Origin: Symbiodinium natans
Lineage: Eukaryota > Sar > Dinophyceae > Suessiales > Symbiodiniaceae
NCBI GenBank assembly: GCA_905221605.1
Contig: CAJNDS010000083.1
Coordinates: 27,501 to 91,500, forward strand
Direction of reading: 5' to 3'
Length of the DNA stretch: 64,000 nt
A program made the position numbers and the translations under genes. Positions 30,345 through 39,826 of the stretch are shown one piece after another. Each line of letters starts with the position of its first letter. The first letter of the stretch is position 1. The notes beneath the pieces are model-generated. The model searched no databases. It was not told where the DNA came from and saw only the letters and a program-made list of their open reading frames with translations.

Positions 30345-30662
30345 TTAGCACGGTAGCGCGAGGTTGAGTGGCAGCGTCTGGCCTTGCAATGACTTCAATG
30401 AGAGTCCATGCAAGTAGGAGTTTTCCTCATCCAGATCTTCGACGATCTCGTGAATGATCTGCGGATTACAGAAAGAGACACCTCGATATAAACGATCCTT
30501 ATGGTACGGGGAAAGGGCTTCGTTCGACTTGCTTTCCTCTAAGAGAGCCACTAGGATCCCTCCCGCTGCAGCAGGGAGGACTGTGGGCTCGAAGTCAGCT
30601 GTGCTGGAGTGACCACCAATGGCTTCATGGTAACGCCAAGCCAGGAGGCGGCGTGGCGGCAA
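30345..30662 (-). other. Short open frame downstream of LINE ORF2
   Basis: About 105 codons open in a frame different from ORF2, without an ATG (the frame begins at TTG). It reads DRLYRGVSFCNPQIIHEIVE. It could be LINE 3' UTR or the relic of a C-terminal extension. Weakly supported. Confidence 0.2.
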
Positions 30663-30756
30663 GCATGTTTGGTTGTGCCCGGGCGTTCACAACTGATCTG
30701 AGCCAAAGGTGCCGCCATCACGAAAGAGGGAGGGTGGTTGAAAAGAACTACACGCA

Positions 30757-33700
30757 TCACAACGAGGGGGGTGTTACCCACAATCGCCTACGCGGAACAG
30801 CTGTAACATCAACGCGTCTCCTTTTATCATCTCTTTGCCTCTCGACCTCTAGTATATCCTGAACTTCCAGGATAAGGCGCTTGGACACCCTGTTGGTGGT
30901 TGCCTTTGGGTGCTTTGGGAGAGCGGGGTTATGACACGCGATACCCACAGCATTTAACTCATCAACTGCCGCATTAAATTCACTCTTCGTGGTGGTAACA
31001 GCAAAGACATCTTGTAGGCTAGCAAATTCCTGGTTAGGTGTGACCTGTGGATGACATTGCTGCCCCATCTGGATGAGCTGAACCAATGCTTCAGTAGCCC
31101 CTTCGATGAAGGGTGAAACTGCGTTTCTATTTTTGACGTACACCCCGTCATGTACCCAAAGCACTGTGCCTGCGCAGTACGGGAGCATTGCAGCGAGCCC
31201 TTTTCGCATTACGAAGCTTTCCGCAGCTTCAAGTGCAAAAGTTGCCCAATTCCTGTTGTTGACCCTTGCATCCGGTTGGTAAAACGGGATTCCTTGCTGG
31301 ATCATAACCTGGAGGGTAGCTTTAGCCTGCACTAAATGTGCAAGAAAACTTGCCAAGGCAGGGGGGATGGCATAAGCAGCAATACTCCCTTCATAAACAT
31401 GCCGAAGGAATGCATTGCTGTCCATTCCGACAGCTCTTTGCAACAAGTGCTTGGTTTGCACTGTTTGTGCTTTGGGCGCACGTGCAAGGTGACTACTAAA
31501 AAGCTCCCTGGCTTCAAGCAACGTTGGGAGGGGTGGATGAGTAGGGCTGTGACATGTAAGGAGGCGCAAAAGCGTATAATGCGCACCTTTCATGTCGATT
31601 TCAATTGCGTTCGGCCCAATGGCTAAGAAACGTGTTAGCCTTTTACTCGTTTGCCAGTGCCTTATGGCATAATATCTACCCTGTGGGTGCAATGATGGCC
31701 TTCGATACTGGACCAGCCCTGGCCACGCTGTCTCAAGCTCGGGGGGGGGCTTGATCCGGTTGTAGAGGCAAAACCGCAAAAGCAGTTCCGGATTCCAAAG
31801 TGGGGGGGCCTCAAGAGAGATAATTTCAGCTCCGGAATGCAAGTCCTGTATAGCTTGCAGGTGCCATTGCTTGGAAGGTAACAGAATAGGCGGAAAGGAT
31901 TCAGTGTTTATTTGCATATGAGGCTGACCCTCACCCGAGTCAAAGAAGACATCTTCATGAAGGGGTGCTTCGTAGCGGAGACTGTTAGCAGCGATTCCTG
32001 CCAGGTGGTCAGCGACTTTGTTGCCGACGCGAGGGACGTAAGACCAATGCACTGTAATGGGTGTATGCGTTAATTTTTGCCACATGTTATCAAGTTTTCG
32101 CACTAGGTCTTCCCTGTGTAGTCTCAAGGCACCAGCAAAGTGCTTTACAATGTTGATGCAGTCTCCCTGAAGGATAACCTCCCTGATTTGATTGCTAGCA
32201 GCAAGAGATAAGGCCTTGTCTAACGTTGCGTCAGCGGCGCATATTTCTGCAAACATAGAGTCTGGACAAGGCTGGAGTGGGATGGCAATCGTTTCAAGAA
32301 TTACCGGGACTGGTCCGGGCGACCATACGACACCACCCGCACCACCTATACCTTCTTGCACGTGACAGCTGCCGTCAAATTGAGCAACAAGGTGGGTATC
32401 TTTGACAGGTTTTAACTCAACAATGAGTGGAGTACCTGCAGGGATCGGCCTTAATGCCGTAACTTTGAGGTGCAAATTGCCGCAATGACACAGTTTAGGC
32501 CAAAGGGCAATATTAGGGACGCCAAGGGTCTGTTGATGCATAGGTGCAAGCAAGTAATGCTGTGCATCTAATGTTGCCAAGACATCTCCTATATTGGCAT
32601 TCGTGGGGGAGACGGTAATACCTTGGGCGCTTGCTTTAATTAAGGCAGAAAGGGGATGCTTGACCTCGATATGGAGTCCTCCGTCGTTGCAACAGGGCTT
32701 GCAGCGTTCCGTGTCAACCCACCATGCCGGTAATGCTTTGGGAAGTAACACCCTCGGGATGGTGTTCCAAAGACGCGACGCGAGCTTGGGTATGTTACTG
32801 ATGTGTTTTGCCCGTTGCGGTGTCTCACACCATCCAGGGTGCCAGGTACATTGCTGTTCCATGGTATATCTTCTTATGGTCGCAATCCATGCTAATAGGA
32901 CGGCACAGAATTTCTTGTCAATCCCTCCTTCAATATCGATCTTAGAAAGGGCATTGTGACACAGGGAGTCAAACGAGGCAGTGCCAGCATATCCCAATGT
33001 GACTAGTACAATGAAGAGGGAGGCTTTGGTGACCACGCAGGCCGTAAGCCAATGCTCGGTTGTGTTTGCTCCCAGCCCACAGAGCAGGCAGTGGCTTTGG
33101 ATGAAAGTACACTGGTGCTCATTGGGTATAGCCGCTCTGTAAGTAATAGTTCTAACCGGAGCACCAGGCATTGCCGCACATTGCAAGAGTGGTGCTTGGT
33201 TAACATCACAGCAAGGCAGCATGCAGCTGATGGTATGGGCAAGGTCATCAGGGCAGCTTTGGTTGAGATGACAGAGTTTGCAGACTGGCATGCTGCCGAA
33301 CCCATTGTCATACCGGAGCTCTTTCCCTGTTTGTTTGCGTAGGCAGACTCTACATTGCTCGTCCCTAGAGGCATATTGCCTGTACACAAAATATGCATCG
33401 GCTTCTTCAACAATGGCCCATCTAAGTGCGTAGCAACGAGTGACATCAGAAGCTACGTTCTTTGGCGGGAGGTTTAGCGCAAGCAAAATGGCACATAGCT
33501 GTCTCTCATGTGCGTGGTTCGCGACTTTTTGTCGAAGATATCCTTGTGCCTGAACACAAGCAGCATTGCGCAAAACTGCTCTAAGCGCAATTTGCGCCTG
33601 CTTGAGCTTGCGACTGCCTGAGTGAGGGCTCACTCGAGGCAGCGCAGCAGATAGGGCATCATGGCACTTGCTTTTGAACTGCTCAATGATTGGTGAGTCT

Positions 33701-36700
33701 CCTAGGGTGACTGATTTCTGAATGGCTTGCCTGGCTTGCACAAGCAACGAATGGTAGAAGGGAAGGTTGGCCGCATGCGCATTTTCAAGGTCATGCAGGA
33801 TAACGTTTAAAGCCCATTTGCCTCTCCAGCGCAGCAATAGACCAACTTTAGATAAAATGGCGCCTATCTCAGGATCCATTGCCCTAGGCGCTTTGATAAA
33901 ATCAAAAACGCCCGCCATATGTTTGGCCTGAATCCAGGGACGCCTTAAAATAGTTGAGCTGGCAATAGCTAGTGCTTTGAGCATGTGCCTTTTGGTGAAG
34001 GCGTACAAGGAATTGCAGAAAAGGGGGCAAGAGGCAATGAAGGCCGTATGGAATTGAATCCTGGCAGGCATTGATGCAGTAAGGGAAAGAGCTTGTTTGT
34101 TCCTTCTCAACATATTGCACAAGGCCTTATCAAGGATCAGCATGCGCAAGGAAACATCTGACATTTTCCTTTGTCCAACCCAATGAATTTCATCAATAGA
34201 CGTTGCTTGCTCCCATTCATATTTTGACACGCGGCCACGCAGGATAAAGCCCAACATTGTTGCAGTCTCAGCAATAATTTTAGACCCCCAAGGCGTCTTG
34301 TCGAGGAGAAGGATATCAGCAGTTTTGAAGGGTTTGTTGGTGAGAATAGAAGTTTTGCATTTGCATTTGCAAGGCGATGCAATAATGCAAGCCAACAAAG
34401 CCTGGAAATTTTGCTGTTGTGTGCACATGCAAAGCAGCATATCGCGAGACAGGACGTAGCATTTGCTTCCGCTTACTAAGAGCAGTCCGTATCGCACGTC
34501 AAGCCTAGTCAAGGACATCCTCATTGCTTGGTCGAGGCTGTAGATGTTCTGTTGGAGCAGTAAGCACAAGGCTTGATGCAATGAGGGACCTCCAATGGTG
34601 AGAGTATTGCTCGGTGGAAGCTGTTTGGACTCAATCCATGCGACACCAAATTGGGCTATGCATGCTCTGACATCCCCAGGGAGAACCTGTAAAGAAATAA
34701 ACCCTGCTTGGATGCATTGGTGACGGAGAACTTGTAACCCCGCGCTGTGCACTGGTTCGAAAGTTCTTTGTGCCTTTTCCACCCAGTGCAGGCCTTTAGA
34801 GGCAGCGCTGTTATCGTCCATGTAAGCCGTTAGTCTTATGAAGGAAGAAATGTCGTGCAGCGCCCAAATCAAGGGATCTAAGGCGAGACAGAAAAGGACA
34901 ACAGAAGTCGCCCTTCCCATAGCAAGGCCTTGATGGATGGAGATAGGCTCGAGTAAGAAACCTTGCACTTTATGCTGGGTGCGCCTCCCAAACATAAGGT
35001 GGATAACGTAGGCTTTGATCCAGGCAGGGGCAGCTCTTGCCGCTAAGCACTGTAGTACCCACCAGGGATTCACCCGTTCAAATGCCTTGGCAAAGTCGGA
35101 AAGCATGACTGTGTACTGGGCATCCTTGAGCTCCAAGTAGTGTTGCATTTGGGCATAATTTGCCTGTGGTTCTTTGAAGTGATTAAGAAGAGCCTGGGCA
35201 GGATGTAGCGAGTCTTTGAAAGACTCAGCGAGGACAGCGTAGATTGCGGAGTCAATGATTCGATCACAAGTATCGGGCATGTCTAGTGGCCTGTAGTTGT
35301 CCGCGTACGCACCCTTGTCAGCCTTGGGAATGAAGACTAAGGCCTGAAGCGGATGATCAGCTTGAGACAAGCACATCTCCCACATATGATCCCCAAGTAA
35401 GTTGGCAAAGTAACTCGGATTTTGCCTATAAAAGGCATAGGGCACACCATCGGGACCCGGGGAAGAATCCTTGGTGGTAATAATGGCCTTGAAGATGATG
35501 CTTTCATCTGGTAAGTCAGCCGGCACGAAGGGGGCCCTTTGCGCATATGGCTGTAGGAGTTTGTCCCACTGGTTATCGTATTGACAAGGGAAGTGGTGCC
35601 AAAAGGCTCTTGTTGCCCTTAGTGCAGCATCAAACTGACTCATAGATGTGATCAGCTGGCCATTTTCGCTTCTGACCTGTTGCGAATCGATGATTCGAGG
35701 GCAGATCTTCCTGAAGGCCTGCCACTTAATTTTAGACTTATTAACCTGCAAATCTCTTTGAGCAACCAAGGAACGAAGACTTGGTGAGGGGGCAATTTTC
35801 AGCTCTGCACCAAGGTGTAGCCGATTAAGCGCTTCTTGGATCCAATGTCTCGGGAGCTCGGCTGAACCATTACCTGACGGCGTGAAAGGGGGTATGGTGA
35901 TATGCCTGGCTAAAGATGTGACGGTGCTTGCGTTGACACCGACAGTCGCACCAGTGCTCCTGTCCAAGAGGCGTACCAACTTCCTAATTAATGCAACAAT
36001 TGAGTTTCCAGCTTGGGCACGTAGGTTTGCATGCCACAAGAAACATGTGGCTTTTTGTGCGACTAGCGCGTCTGAAGGGCAGAGTTTTTGACCTTTGTTC
36101 TGCTCTTCAATCAAGCGGGCTTTAGTGCAATTGATTAGTTTACGAAGAAGAAGGTGCGAAGGGCTAGTCTCCGCAGCCTCGATGCCAGGCAAGTCAGTAG
36201 TCGCAGGTGGAACAGAAAAAGCTGCAGCAGGAACTGTCCGAACAGGTATCGCCGGGACATCTTTGTCAAGCTTATGCTTCGGCCGAAACCGAATTTTTAC
36301 CAAGTGATGTCCTCCAGTTACTTTTTTGTGCTTCCATGAGACAGAACAGATCTTGGCGGACAAGTACAGCGAGCTGGAAATAAGGTAATGGTCAAGGTGG
36401 CTGCAGGTAGAGCCTTGTTCGAAAGTTGGCCCTTCAGACTTGCATTCAATCATGTCGCCTTGAGCAAGGAGATGTGCATACTCACCCTCCTTCTGCTGAT
36501 TGACCGCATTGAAGTCCCCCCCAAGGACAACCACATGAGTTGCATCCTTGACAAAAGCACTAAGTGCAGGGAAAAGCTTCCCCCATTGATCAGGGTGCCA
36601 ATAAACCGACAGGAGCCAGTAGCAGACAGACCGAAATCTGACCAGCACGGCAAGGGCAAAACCAGGCACAAGGTCGACAGTTTCTACTACTTTATAGTCC

Positions 36701-37260
36701 TGTGGCAAACAGACAGCGACTCCTCCAGAGTGTCCAGATTCCTTCCAAATAGCGAGAGAGGCAATCGTATTTATTCTGGCAGTTGCCTGTCTGAATCGGT
36801 GTAAGCAGGCAGCATTCCATTTGGTTTCCTGCAAGAGCACTGGCGTTTGGTGAGCCAACGCACCAATGGTACGAAGCTTGGCAAGACCAATAGTGTCAAA
36901 GGTACACAGCGAGGTAACGTTCCAACTAACGACCGCCTGCAGCTTGCACGGCTCCTTAGGGATCGTGTCGAAGTAAGGAACAAGCCTGTCAGCTATGAGA
37001 TTCAGTGCAAGTTCAAGCTCTTCTGTTGGGAGCTGAAGGTTGATAGCAGCGATTAGGTTAAAAGGTCGGCTGTCATTGGCCATGAGAGCAAGCTTTAGCT
37101 CACGTGTTGTGGGATAGGTGAGTGGAAGGTTGTAGGCAAGGAGAATGCTGTTGAGGGATCTGACACGTGCGCGATGTCTACGACAAGCAACATAAGCATT
37201 GAGGTGATCAAGGAAGGTCGTAGACCTTGCCTTGATCACCACGTTACGGATCGTCGTCAT
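30757..37260 (-). CDS. LINE ORF2: APE endonuclease - RT - zinc knuckle - RNase H - C-terminal extension
   Basis: Intact frame of 2,167 codons if started at the ATG at 37260, which overlaps the ORF1 stop (ATGA); the frame is also open to 37296. APE endonuclease: SWNVTSL, LLQETKW, GHSGGVAVCLP, GGDFNA (residue ~250), SHLDHYLIS, GGHHLVKIRF. RT: SSPGPDGVPYAFY, FIPKADKGAYADNYRPLDM, LSDFAKAFERV, QGLAMGRATS, YMDD (34813-34824, residue ~813). Cys/His knuckle CLLCGLGANTTEHWLTAC follows. RNase H: AQFDGSC (residue ~1628), FAEICAADATL, ILQGDC, NKVADHLAG. A further ~450 residues contain IEIDMKGAHYTLL and VLWVHDGVYVKN, of unknown role. It nicks target DNA and copies the LINE RNA. No internal stops, so this ORF may still be functional. 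Confidence 0.95.
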   Translation of the reverse strand: MTTIRNVVIKARSTTFLDHLNAYVACRRHRARVRSLNSILLAYNLPLTYPTTRELKLALMANDSRPFNLIAAINLQLPTEELELALNLIADRLVPYFDTIPKEPCKLQAVVSWNVTSLCTFDTIGLAKLRTIGALAHQTPVLLQETKWNAACLHRFRQATARINTIASLAIWKESGHSGGVAVCLPQDYKVVETVDLVPGFALAVLVRFRSVCYWLLSVYWHPDQWGKLFPALSAFVKDATHVVVLGGDFNAVNQQKEGEYAHLLAQGDMIECKSEGPTFEQGSTCSHLDHYLISSSLYLSAKICSVSWKHKKVTGGHHLVKIRFRPKHKLDKDVPAIPVRTVPAAAFSVPPATTDLPGIEAAETSPSHLLLRKLINCTKARLIEEQNKGQKLCPSDALVAQKATCFLWHANLRAQAGNSIVALIRKLVRLLDRSTGATVGVNASTVTSLARHITIPPFTPSGNGSAELPRHWIQEALNRLHLGAELKIAPSPSLRSLVAQRDLQVNKSKIKWQAFRKICPRIIDSQQVRSENGQLITSMSQFDAALRATRAFWHHFPCQYDNQWDKLLQPYAQRAPFVPADLPDESIIFKAIITTKDSSPGPDGVPYAFYRQNPSYFANLLGDHMWEMCLSQADHPLQALVFIPKADKGAYADNYRPLDMPDTCDRIIDSAIYAVLAESFKDSLHPAQALLNHFKEPQANYAQMQHYLELKDAQYTVMLSDFAKAFERVNPWWVLQCLAARAAPAWIKAYVIHLMFGRRTQHKVQGFLLEPISIHQGLAMGRATSVVLFCLALDPLIWALHDISSFIRLTAYMDDNSAASKGLHWVEKAQRTFEPVHSAGLQVLRHQCIQAGFISLQVLPGDVRACIAQFGVAWIESKQLPPSNTLTIGGPSLHQALCLLLQQNIYSLDQAMRMSLTRLDVRYGLLLVSGSKCYVLSRDMLLCMCTQQQNFQALLACIIASPCKCKCKTSILTNKPFKTADILLLDKTPWGSKIIAETATMLGFILRGRVSKYEWEQATSIDEIHWVGQRKMSDVSLRMLILDKALCNMLRRNKQALSLTASMPARIQFHTAFIASCPLFCNSLYAFTKRHMLKALAIASSTILRRPWIQAKHMAGVFDFIKAPRAMDPEIGAILSKVGLLLRWRGKWALNVILHDLENAHAANLPFYHSLLVQARQAIQKSVTLGDSPIIEQFKSKCHDALSAALPRVSPHSGSRKLKQAQIALRAVLRNAACVQAQGYLRQKVANHAHERQLCAILLALNLPPKNVASDVTRCYALRWAIVEEADAYFVYRQYASRDEQCRVCLRKQTGKELRYDNGFGSMPVCKLCHLNQSCPDDLAHTISCMLPCCDVNQAPLLQCAAMPGAPVRTITYRAAIPNEHQCTFIQSHCLLCGLGANTTEHWLTACVVTKASLFIVLVTLGYAGTASFDSLCHNALSKIDIEGGIDKKFCAVLLAWIATIRRYTMEQQCTWHPGWCETPQRAKHISNIPKLASRLWNTIPRVLLPKALPAWWVDTERCKPCCNDGGLHIEVKHPLSALIKASAQGITVSPTNANIGDVLATLDAQHYLLAPMHQQTLGVPNIALWPKLCHCGNLHLKVTALRPIPAGTPLIVELKPVKDTHLVAQFDGSCHVQEGIGGAGGVVWSPGPVPVILETIAIPLQPCPDSMFAEICAADATLDKALSLAASNQIREVILQGDCINIVKHFAGALRLHREDLVRKLDNMWQKLTHTPITVHWSYVPRVGNKVADHLAGIAANSLRYEAPLHEDVFFDSGEGQPHMQINTESFPPILLPSKQWHLQAIQDLHSGAEIISLEAPPLWNPELLLRFCLYNRIKPPPELETAWPGLVQYRRPSLHPQGRYYAIRHWQTSKRLTRFLAIGPNAIEIDMKGAHYTLLRLLTCHSPTHPPLPTLLEARELFSSHLARAPKAQTVQTKHLLQRAVGMDSNAFLRHVYEGSIAAYAIPPALASFLAHLVQAKATLQVMIQQGIPFYQPDARVNNRNWATFALEAAESFVMRKGLAAMLPYCAGTVLWVHDGVYVKNRNAVSPFIEGATEALVQLIQMGQQCHPQVTPNQEFASLQDVFAVTTTKSEFNAAVDELNAVGIACHNPALPKHPKATTNRVSKRLILEVQDILEVERQRDDKRRRVDVTAVPRRRLWVTPPSL

Positions 37261-38343
37261 AGGGGCAGAGGGTCCCGATGGACCCCATAGAAGCAATGGT
37301 AGACAGCAGGTTGCCGATCGTAGACATAAATGCGCAATGCCTTTTCTTGGGTGGGAATTGTGGAGGGGATGCTGTTGTGGGTGACAGTCTGTTGATGCAC
37401 CGTACCTTGCCTATATGTGGTGTAATGTGCACCTCGTGCATCAATACCAATATACACAGCTTGTCGACACGGTAGAGCAAGTTTAGCAAAGCAAGAGAAG
37501 TCGCGCAAGACCTCGCCAAGCCAGGTTTCATTAGAATTGCAATCTGAAGCAAAGACTTTACTGGTATGATTCTCAGTAAAGTATGGGGTTAAGAAGAGCG
37601 CAAAGAGTTCCCTTTGCTCAAGGTAAGGGGAACAAAGGATAGTATGGCCGTGCAGGTGTAAGGCAGCTTCATTACCCTCAAATATCAGACAAGGCGTTGG
37701 TAGCTGGCTGTTCTCTTGGATTACTTTGTGAAGGAAGGTGCCAGGGCTGGCTCCTCTTCGTTCAATGTCAACGACCTCAAAGATTGATGCTTGGGTAAGC
37801 GCATGCACAGTATCACGAGCCTGGGAGGCATTGAGCATTGCTAAGGCACAGTGATCATCTTGTTCGACATATAGGAAGAAGTCGACTGGTGGAGACTTCT
37901 TGCCAGCGTTAGCATCTTTCAAGTGCTGCACATGGAGGGTATTTTGCTGTCCCTTTACAAGGAGGAATTGAGGGATGAACTCGTCTCTATGCGCGACAAA
38001 CTCAAGGTGCAACGCTTTGAGAAAGCTGATCAAGCACCACCCTTGTGCAGGGACGTCAAGAAAGTGTAAGGCAAACTTGGCACCGAGATTCGCAGCAGTC
38101 TCTCTGCACAAATTAGCCATGACATTGCGTCTCGATCCACACAAAAGCTTTAATTGAGGGTCAACAATTTGCAAGACACGCTGGATGGCCGATGGGATTC
38201 CTTTTTCTTGCAGTAAGTCTTGCGTTTGATGGAATCGAGTTTCCGTCACAAAGGAAATTCCTCTAGGGATGCCGGACGCGCTCTCTCTAATGCCTTGGAA
38301 TTTACCTTGGCCGAAGGTGTACTCCAGAACAACAGGTTTATTG
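37257..38343 (-). CDS. LINE ORF1, C-terminal part (downstream of Element 2 insertion)
   Basis: The frame is open from the Element 2 boundary at 38343 down to a TGA at 37257-37259. Across the insertion it is in phase with the methyltransferase ORF at 49020-50563: the split codon is GT/C, Val. The first residues are NKPVVLEYTFGQGKFQGIRE. The region of about 360 residues is mixed alpha/beta in appearance, without a family I recognise. It may be an ORF1-type RNA-binding or chaperone region fused to the methyltransferase. The ATGA overlap suggests ORF2 translation by termination-reinitiation. Confidence 0.75.
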
Positions 38344-38405
38344 GTAATCGTGCTGTAAGTACAAACCTTTATTTTCCGGAGAAAAATTTTCGAATTCTAC
38401 GAATG

Positions 38406-38407
38406 AG
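38406..38407 (+). promoter_or_regulatory. Trans-splice acceptor AG of Element 2
   Basis: The unspliced copy reads GAATGAG/AAAGTTTTTCGG, while the copy behind the embedded leader reads GGCTCAAG/AAAGTTTTTCGG. The sequences become identical immediately after the AG, which locates the acceptor used by the RNA that gave rise to this copy. The equivalent site in A2 is near 48806. Confidence 0.8.
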
Positions 38408-38485
38408 AAAGTTTTTCGGCTCAGACGAAGAGAGGCCACAGCCCTCTCAGCCACAACCCTCGTGGAGAGGGTCCGGGAAAATTTT

Positions 38486-38507
38486 TCCGTAGCCATTTTG
38501 GCTCAAG
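38486..38507 (+). other. Embedded dinoflagellate spliced leader (22 nt)
   Basis: All 22 positions match the consensus dinoflagellate spliced leader as I know it (D-CCGTAGCC...GGCTCAAG). It is followed directly by the Element 2 segment that starts after the acceptor AG at 38407, so it derives from a trans-spliced transcript that was reverse transcribed. This is the strongest single indicator of the host group. Confidence 0.93.
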
Positions 38508-38591
38508 AAAGTTTTTCGGCTCAGACGAAGAGAGGCCACAGCCCTCTCAGCCACAACCCTCGTGGAGAGGGTCCGGGAAAATTTTTCTGCC

Positions 38592-39427
38592 TTCAGCCAA
38601 GTGTGCTGGGGGATTAGCGTCCTGCGGCCTGGTGGGGGGAGCGGGAGCCTCACAGAAGGTCGATGGCGCTTGGAGCTTACACTTTACGCTTGGTTTTGAA
38701 AGCCGATTGCCATGGTGCTCTTGAGTTTGCTTGGGGCATGTGTGCGTTTTTGCAGTTTTCTGGCGGCATGTGTGCGTTTTTGCAGTCTGAGCCAGGACGC
38801 AATTTAAGGATTCTTTTCTCCAGGTCTATCCTGGAGACTTTGTGCGTGTGTTGGTTGCTGTGCATTGCTGTCGCTCGAAGTTTGCTGGAGTGCAGGTAGA
38901 TTCCTGGAGACGAGCTGGTGTCTTAGGTTTCAGAACTTGCCGCAGCTGGTAGCTGTTCTCGTCGACTGCGAGAGTTGTACATGTCAGGTCAAGATATTTT
39001 ATCTTGCAGGGAACCAAGTTTAGAAGCTTTGGCCTGGGTGTAGAAGCAACCTTGTCTATACGTTTCTCCTGCAGCAGAATCAGGAATCAGCTTGCGCAGT
39101 TCACGCCCCGTCCAGGCATCTTGATGTGGGGACCCGGAGTGCCCTCCTCGTTAGCCGACGGCCAAGCAAAAGGTTCAGCAGCGTGTCCGTCCTGCCCTGA
39201 CAACAGGTCCTAGACGCTAAGGCACGGAAGGTATGAGCAATCAGTGCTTGCATTTGCACTGTCTCTGGAGTCTGCTGCGTGGTTTGTGTTTTTGAAGCAT
39301 GTTAGTTTGCGTTGGACCTTTGCAGACAGAACCACATTGTCAAGTGAACATTGCTGCACTTCAGGTGTTGTCCTTCGAAGTGAAAAGTCTCCGGGGAGAA
39401 TTACAATGCATGGGCAGTTCCAAGAAT
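38592..39427 (+). other. Element 2 5' leader, proximal part
   Basis: No ORF of note. A 22-bp direct repeat (GGCATGTGTGCGTTTTTGCA core) occurs at 38735-38756 and 38765-38786. Probably untranslated leader. Confidence 0.5.
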
Positions 39428-39682
39428 GCTGCAAGGGCAGCTCAAGAGAGATCAAGCTGCTAAGGCAGTCGTGGTCAAAGATCGGCTGAAGGGTCAGCTC
39501 GTTGAGATTTGTTGCAAGGGCAACTCAAATAGTTTTGCTGCAAGGGCAGCTGAAGATGGCAAGGGCCAATATTCAATGCACACAATGAGTGTGCTTTATA
39601 CATCGCTGCAAGGGCAGCCCATTCTTTCAGGCCGTGACGACAGCCAAATCCGGCAAGGGCCGGCAAGAGGTGCAAGGGCACC
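39428..39682 (+). promoter_or_regulatory. Run of small hairpins with constant AAGG loop and covarying stems
   Basis: Eight clear hairpins: GCTGC-AAGG-GCAGC (39428, 39537, 39605), GCTGA-AGGG-TCAGC (39485), GTTGC-AAGG-GCAAC (39511), TGGC-AAGG-GCCA (39557), CCGGC-AAGG-GCCGG (39650) and GGTGC-AAGG-GCACC (39669). A variant CTGC-TAAG-GCAG lies at 39457. Stem pairs change on both arms while the loop stays nearly fixed, indicating selection on RNA structure or spread by hairpin duplication. They sit in the leader upstream of ORF1. Confidence 0.75.
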
Positions 39683-39702
39683 GATCAGTCGTCTAGTAGA
39701 GA

Positions 39703-39735
39703 CGAGAGGTTCTCTCGAGAGCTGAATTTCTCTCG
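39703..39735 (+). promoter_or_regulatory. Two overlapping hairpins just upstream of Element 2 ORF1
   Basis: CGAGAG-GTT-CTCTCG at 39703-39717 and CGAGAG-CTGAATTT-CTCTCG at 39716-39735 share the central CG and overlap by two bases, so they could form alternative structures. An A-run follows at 39741-39749. The ORF1 ATG is at 39827. Confidence 0.6.
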
Positions 39736-39826
39736 GCTCAAAAAAAAAATAGAGAGACAAAAAGGGTAGCAAAGGCTCTGAGAGGAAACAAAAGCCAGGG
39801 GGCAAAGAAAAGAGGCGTAAGCCCAG

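Larger units (their letters stand above)
38344..38591 (+). repeat. Element 2 split repeat A1, with internal SL and tandem unit
   Basis: The upstream part (38344-38407) and the first unit (38408-38485) match A2 at 48743-48885. An SL then follows, and the unit is repeated at 38508-38585, ending CTGCC like A2. Each unit can form hairpins GAGAGG-CCACAGC-CCTCTC and ACCCTC-GTGGA-GAGGGT. Confidence 0.92.

Noticed and set aside
37260-37296. Start of LINE ORF2 at 37296
   Set aside because: The ATG at 37260, which overlaps the ORF1 stop as ATGA, is the better-supported start; the 12 extra codons only reflect the open frame.
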